This document shows positions 34,294-38,246 of a stretch of 38,246 bases of DNA, piece after piece (the first letter of the stretch is position 1; each line of letters begins with the position of its first letter). The notes beneath the pieces are model-generated. The model was not told where the DNA came from. It searched no databases and saw only the letters and a list, made by a program, of their open reading frames with translations. Both the position numbers and the translations under genes were made by a program. The DNA lies in contig JBJEPE010000080.1 of the NCBI GenBank assembly GCA_051881075.1, positions 1 through 38,246 of the forward strand, in the 5' to 3' direction. The DNA comes from RUG14223 sp051881075 (lineage in GTDB: Bacteria > Bacillota > Clostridia > Oscillospirales > Acutalibacteraceae).

Positions 34294-34322
34294 ATTATAT
34301 TATAAATTTGTGAAAAATACAA
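34294..34322 (-). promoter_or_regulatory. Promoter of the citrate synthase gene
   Basis: On the minus strand TTGTAT (34317-34322) and TATAAT (34294-34299) are 17 bp apart, about 110 bases before the ATG. A small inverted repeat CCGAT/ATCGG (34208-34212, 34220-34224) lies in the leader. Confidence 0.55.
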
Positions 34323-34616
34323 AGGTTTTTTTGAAATTTTTTTAAATATAACTAAAACTAACAACTTAATTCTATATAATTCGCTGAATATTGATTAAAT
34401 AGTATAGCGTTAATTATAATAAGGAGATAATATTTGAATGAGTAACTATATTTTGCATAATTTTCTTGTAAAAAATTCATATAAAAGCCTATGTTACCTA
34501 AACACGCCTTAGAATTTAATCAAAAATAAAATATTGATAACTTATTCTTTCAAAAAAGAGATACAAAGTGCTAAACAGCTTAATCGCCGCAGATTGACAG
34601 GGAAAGCCAAATTGTA
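34323..34616. other. AT-rich gap between citrate synthase and YfhO genes
   Basis: This is a mostly AT-rich intergenic stretch between divergent genes. A 24-codon frame at 34438-34512 was considered and dismissed. I see no other gene or RNA. Confidence 0.45.
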
Positions 34617-34645
34617 TTGACAACCTGTTAATTTAATACTATAAT
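34617..34645 (+). promoter_or_regulatory. Consensus promoter of the YfhO-family gene
   Basis: TTGACA (34617-34622), a 17-bp spacer and TATAAT (34640-34645) match the housekeeping consensus at all 12 positions. Transcription should start near 34652, leaving a leader of about 85 bases before the ATG. Confidence 0.8.
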
Positions 34646-34679
34646 CTTTTTGAACAAATTAATATATTTTAAATTTCTA

Positions 34680-34712
34680 CACCGGTTTAATAACCTTTTG
34701 CCGGTGCTTTTT
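34680..34712 (+). terminator. Terminator-like hairpin in the YfhO leader
   Basis: CACCGG (34680-34685) and CCGGTG (34701-34706) enclose a 15-nt loop and are followed by CTTTTTAT. It lies between the promoter and the start codon, so it could act as an attenuator or end a short RNA. Confidence 0.5.
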
Positions 34713-34735
34713 ATAATTGTCTTTACATTCGGAAA

Positions 34736-37420
34736 ATGGGGGAGATTACAATACTGGCAGGATATAATAATACAAGATTTCGCAGATATTGCTATATAGT
34801 TGCTGGGGTTTTGACCTCGCTTATGCTCGGAATCTTTTTTTCTATAAATCATCTTTACCCTTTTGGGGACTTATCCATATCATGGTGTGACATGAACCAG
34901 CAGATAATGCCTATGCTTTTAAATTTTAAAGATATATTGAGCGGCAAGGGCAATATTCTGCTCAATATGCAAAACGGCGGCGGTATGAACTTTTGGGGTG
35001 TGTTTCTGTTTTATATATGCAGTCCGTTTTCATTGCTTGTGATGTTTGTGTCAAAGGCGGATATAAAGCTGTTTATGAATGTTATAATCATGCTTAAGAT
35101 GATAACCTGTGCGGTTACCGCATCTATTTTTTTTAAGCGTTGCTTTAAACGGCTTGACCCGTGGTTTAATATAATACTTAGTGTTATGTATGCCTTTAGC
35201 GGCTATGTAATGATGTTCTATCAAATAAGCTCTTGGATAGATGTTATGTATATGCTGCCGTTACTACTTATGGCATTTGAAGAGCTTATATACAGGCGCA
35301 GAATAGTACCGTATATCATCTGTATATCGCTTATGATAATATTCAGCTTTTATATCGGCTATATAGTAGTGGTGTTTACCGTGCTATACTTTGGTGCATA
35401 TATTGTATTTGAGAAAAAGACCGAGGATAAGAGAAATACCTGCGCCAGGTTTATAGTAGGATCAATAATAGGTGCGATGCTTACGGCAGTAGTTTGGCTG
35501 CCATCTTTTATTCAGTATATGGTTTCTGCAAGAGGCAAGCCGATAATCGATAGTATATCAGAGGATATATTTATCACACCGCTGTCAACCGTAATAATAA
35601 TAGTGGCCTGTACTGCGATAATACCTTCATCCATGTTCTGTTCACGTGATTGCCTTCACAGCAAGCGTGCAAAGATGTATCTTACATTGTTTGTCGCAAT
35701 GCTTATACCAATGATTATTGAGCCTATCAATAAAATGTGGCATACAGGCAGTTATCAGGCTTTCCCTGCAAGATACGGCTTTTTGACTATATTCTGCGGC
35801 TTGGTGGTTACAGCAATAGTACTTTCAAATCCTAAAAACGGACTGAATGTACCACGTAAGAAGAATATACGAAACGCAATATTGTGTGTAATAGTGGTAG
35901 TGGCGTTTATATCGTGTGAGATCAAATATTCTTCTGATAATTCCGATTTTTTAGATAATTACGTTACCTCTTTGTGGGGTGATAAAGAGTCGGGTAACTG
36001 TACTTTGGCACTTATGATATTTATGATTATCCCTTACACCCTTGTTGTATACCTGTATAGGACAGGTAAGCTTAAGAGGGGCGTTGTTATAATGCTTCTT
36101 ATGCCGCTTATGTTTACTGAGGCAATGACCTCGGTCAATAACTATATGGTAACCGCAGCACGTGATACGGATGTATATGAAGCGATAATCTCAATGTCGG
36201 ATAAGATAGAGGATGACGATGACTTTTACCGTGTTAAGATGAATCAAAAGGACTTTGAGGTGAATTTGGTAGGTGCTATGGGATATAACTCAATGGCACA
36301 CTATTCTTCGCTTACTCCCAAAGATTACCTATACACAATGAAGAAGCTAGGCTACTCGTCATATTGGCTTGAAATAGGCTCTCACTGCGGCACGGTATTT
36401 ACCGATGCCATACTGTGCAATAAATATAGCATAGGCGCATACAGGTATGACGATGACCCAAACAGTAGATTTTATGCAATAAAACCTACTGAATTTTACA
36501 TTCCGCTTGGTATTGTAACGTCTGACGACCTTTCGGAGCATGAGGATATAGTAAGCGAAAAGAGGTTTGATATACAGGATGAGCTATTCAGAAGCATATG
36601 CAATGTAGATGAGGATCTTATGAGGCGTTATACCTATGACACGATAAGTAACATAAATGTTGGCGGCGACGATGAAGAAATGACTCTTTACCGAATAGAC
36701 AGCTCTAAGGAAGGTAAGATACAGTATTCGATAAGTGTTTCAAGTAAAGAAACCCTGTACTTTGAATGCTTTGATAATTTAAGTGTTTCACTGAGAGAAC
36801 ACGTTAATGACAGCTTTGACATATATGTGAATAGCGAGAAGATATATGCAGGGTATCCGTCACAGATTTATAATGGACTTCTCAGACTTGGTACATTTGA
36901 GAATGAAACGGTAAATGTTGATTTAGTATTGAAGAATGATGTTTACTGCAAATCGTTTGGAATAGCAGGTATCAAGAATAAAATAGTAGAGGAGAATATT
37001 TCTAATATAGACAGCATAGGTTTTACTGTAGACGGATGTACAATAAGCGGTAGCTATACGGCTGCTGACGATGATTGCTGGACATTCATCAGCATACCGT
37101 ATGATAAGGGCTTTAAGGCCAAGATAAACGGCAAAAGGGCAGAGGTATACAGGGTATATGATGACTTTATGGCGTTAAAGCTGACTAAGGGTGAAAATGA
37201 TATTAAAATAACATATAGACCTGTGGGATTTACCTTAGGATTAATACTGTCGTTCTTGGGTTTGTTGCTGGTGATATTGCTTATAATGTATAATAAAAAG
37301 ATACAGCAAAGTGTAATTAAACACAACAAGATTTCATATTATTTAACAATCATACTTTCTGTTTTTGTTGCATTGTGTATATATGTTGCACCTATCTTTG
37401 TTAATGTTTTTGTCGATTAA
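34736..37420 (+). CDS. YfhO-family multi-pass membrane protein
   Basis: This 894-aa protein of the YfhO family consists of GT-C-type membrane proteins linked to glycosylation of cell-wall polymers in Bacillus. A first helix is at about 17-38, followed by the family-typical YPFGDLSISWCDMNQQIMPML. About a dozen helices lie between 95 and 470. A large outer domain (about 480-835) and a final pair of helices end the protein. The acidic pair after the first helix fits the GT-C fold. The ATG at 34736 has only GGAAA before it, while GGGGGAG (34738-34744) lies within the frame, so a later, non-ATG start such as CTG at 34754 is not excluded. The sugar donor is unknown. Confidence 0.85.
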   Translation: MGEITILAGYNNTRFRRYCYIVAGVLTSLMLGIFFSINHLYPFGDLSISWCDMNQQIMPMLLNFKDILSGKGNILLNMQNGGGMNFWGVFLFYICSPFSLLVMFVSKADIKLFMNVIIMLKMITCAVTASIFFKRCFKRLDPWFNIILSVMYAFSGYVMMFYQISSWIDVMYMLPLLLMAFEELIYRRRIVPYIICISLMIIFSFYIGYIVVVFTVLYFGAYIVFEKKTEDKRNTCARFIVGSIIGAMLTAVVWLPSFIQYMVSARGKPIIDSISEDIFITPLSTVIIIVACTAIIPSSMFCSRDCLHSKRAKMYLTLFVAMLIPMIIEPINKMWHTGSYQAFPARYGFLTIFCGLVVTAIVLSNPKNGLNVPRKKNIRNAILCVIVVVAFISCEIKYSSDNSDFLDNYVTSLWGDKESGNCTLALMIFMIIPYTLVVYLYRTGKLKRGVVIMLLMPLMFTEAMTSVNNYMVTAARDTDVYEAIISMSDKIEDDDDFYRVKMNQKDFEVNLVGAMGYNSMAHYSSLTPKDYLYTMKKLGYSSYWLEIGSHCGTVFTDAILCNKYSIGAYRYDDDPNSRFYAIKPTEFYIPLGIVTSDDLSEHEDIVSEKRFDIQDELFRSICNVDEDLMRRYTYDTISNINVGGDDEEMTLYRIDSSKEGKIQYSISVSSKETLYFECFDNLSVSLREHVNDSFDIYVNSEKIYAGYPSQIYNGLLRLGTFENETVNVDLVLKNDVYCKSFGIAGIKNKIVEENISNIDSIGFTVDGCTISGSYTAADDDCWTFISIPYDKGFKAKINGKRAEVYRVYDDFMALKLTKGENDIKITYRPVGFTLGLILSFLGLLLVILLIMYNKKIQQSVIKHNKISYYLTIILSVFVALCIYVAPIFVNVFVD

Positions 37421-37558
37421 TGACGAAAAACGGCACCTAAATATGGCTTGGTTAAAAAATTGTAATCGGTTTTAACTGTAATCTAATATTTTATGTAATT
37501 TTGTAACAAAATATACGATAGTGTAACGTGGTAAATCAATATTTTAATAAATTTTTTA

Positions 37559-37587
37559 TTGACATTTTAGTTAATATATTGTAAAAT
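37559..37587 (+). promoter_or_regulatory. Promoter of the pilin-like gene
   Basis: TTGACA (37559-37564) and TAAAAT (37582-37587) have a 17-bp spacer. With the codon choice of the gene this suggests strong expression. The rest of the gap from 37421 is AT-rich without further features. Confidence 0.7.
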
Positions 37588-37654
37588 GTTTAATATGAAT
37601 TTACGGTTTTAATACTTAAAACCAAAAAAATTTTATAAAAAGAGGTAATGCAAA

Positions 37655-38110
37655 GTGAGAAAGACATTTACACAAAAGTTTTGGGCTAAGCACAGCAAAA
37701 AAGGCTTTACACTTGTTGAGCTTGTTATGGCTATCGCTATCTTAGCAGTTATCGCTGCTATAGCTATCCCGGTTGTTTCAAGCGTTATCAAGACAGCTAA
37801 CCAGAACACAGACACAAACAATGGCAAGACAGTAGATCTTCTAGTTAAGGAAGCTTACACAGAGGTTATGGCCGGTATCAGCGACTACAAGGCTGACACA
37901 ACAGTAGGCACAATCCTTGAAGATCAGGGCGTTGGCGATGTATTTGATTATAAGACAGCTAAGTATGAGGCTGCAGATCAAGTTAAGTTCTATTATGACG
38001 ATAAGGGTTCTATTTCAGCTGTTAAGGGTGAACCTGAAAGCGGTCTTACAGAGCTTAAGGCTGCCACAACTCTTAAGGAGCTCTACAAGATCAGCGATAA
38101 TTTAACCTGA
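37655..38110 (+). CDS. Type IV pilin-like protein
   Basis: This 151-aa protein has a prepilin leader: a basic 17-residue start ending KKG, followed by FTLVELVMAIAIL. The predicted prepilin peptidase cut is after Gly17, giving the usual Phe at +1 and Glu22 at +5. A long hydrophobic helix (about 18-45) follows, and then a short, acidic globular part. It starts with GTG at 37655, with AGAGG (37641-37645) 9 bases upstream. Isoleucine is coded 8 times by ATC, once by ATA and once by ATT, against the ATA habit of its neighbours, and Lys is mostly AAG, which points to very high expression. No assembly genes are next to it in the window. Confidence 0.9.
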   Translation: MRKTFTQKFWAKHSKKGFTLVELVMAIAILAVIAAIAIPVVSSVIKTANQNTDTNNGKTVDLLVKEAYTEVMAGISDYKADTTVGTILEDQGVGDVFDYKTAKYEAADQVKFYYDDKGSISAVKGEPESGLTELKAATTLKELYKISDNLT

Positions 38111-38134
38111 TAATTATTATGTCTTAAAAATTCA

Positions 38135-38169
38135 AATCACCCTTGAGATTATCTCAAGGGTGATTTTTT
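38135..38169 (+). terminator. Terminator of the pilin-like gene
   Basis: A perfect 15-bp inverted repeat (38135-38149 with 38151-38165, CACCCTTGAGA core) is followed by a run of six T (38164-38169). This is a strong intrinsic terminator. Confidence 0.9.
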
Positions 38170-38183
38170 GTCATTGCTAGTCT

Positions 38184-38228
38184 ATTTGCATAGCACTACG
38201 ATGCGTGCTATGCAAATTTCTGTAGTGC
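38184..38228. other. Second hairpin with an alternative pairing
   Basis: A perfect 13-bp stem (ATTTGCATAGCAC at 38184-38196 with 38205-38217) has an 8-nt loop. Bases 38193-38199 (GCACTAC) are also complementary to 38222-38228 (GTAGTGC), so two mutually exclusive foldings exist. No T-tract follows. The window ends before its context can be seen. Confidence 0.4.
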
Positions 38229-38246
38229 AGAACATTAAGCTTGCTA

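Noticed and set aside
34438..34512. 24-codon frame with AAGGAG upstream
   Set aside because: The AAGGAG directly follows a TATAAT, so it would hardly be in the transcript of that promoter, the spacing to the ATG is long, and the peptide has no recognisable feature.

Overview
This window looks like the chromosome of a Gram-positive gut anaerobe in Clostridia, most likely a Ruminococcus and quite possibly R. bromii or a close relative. The evidence is a secreted pullulanase carrying starch-binding modules and a dockerin (the amylosome architecture known from R. bromii), a full Rnf complex, a sporulation gene (spoVAE), FeoAB, a clostridial pilin and strong purine-rich Shine-Dalgarno sites. The species is an inference. 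No tRNA, rRNA, CRISPR array, transposase or integrase was seen.

Bases 1 to about 8700 look accessory. They hold a two-gene ABC-2 exporter with its own regulator, which carries two MerR helix-turn-helix domains. A 21-bp element shared by the two promoters marks the probable operator. Then come a short-chain dehydrogenase, the decayed antisense remains of a response regulator, an 11-bp tandem repeat typical of OmpR-class operators, and a 1176-residue ATPase-permease fusion with three exact 64-residue repeats. A scrap of another ABC exporter and an XRE regulator follow. Isoleucine codon choice in the dehydrogenase (1 ATA of 10) differs sharply from the genes further right (rnfA 15 ATA of 19), which together with the gene debris suggests acquired DNA.

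From about 9000 the core-like genome begins. The pullulanase (9211-14205) has a promoter region with three GTTACCG motifs. Convergent to it is a selenium/sulfur trafficking group read leftwards: an EF2568-type cysteine desulfurase, a possible structured RNA, YedE-type transporter, TusA/YedF-type protein and DUF3343 protein. The desulfurase seems to start at ATA. Divergent from it is a FeoA-FeoB fusion.

After an AT-rich gap come spoVAE (leftwards, with a sigma-G-like promoter) and, divergently, a long energy-conservation operon: NusG-domain protein, Gx transporter, rnfC, D, G, E, A, B. Exonuclease III follows, then a Gld-type ABC system (ATPase, permease, GldG-like and DUF4340 proteins), citrate synthase on the minus strand, a large YfhO-family membrane protein with a terminator-like hairpin in its leader, and a type IV pilin-like gene. 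The pilin's ATC-biased codons suggest very high expression.

Together the core genes fit a starch-degrading fermenter: extracellular starch debranching, ferredoxin:NAD oxidoreduction coupled to ion pumping by Rnf, iron uptake for the many Fe-S clusters, and surface pilin. All positions, motif spacings and codon counts were read by eye.
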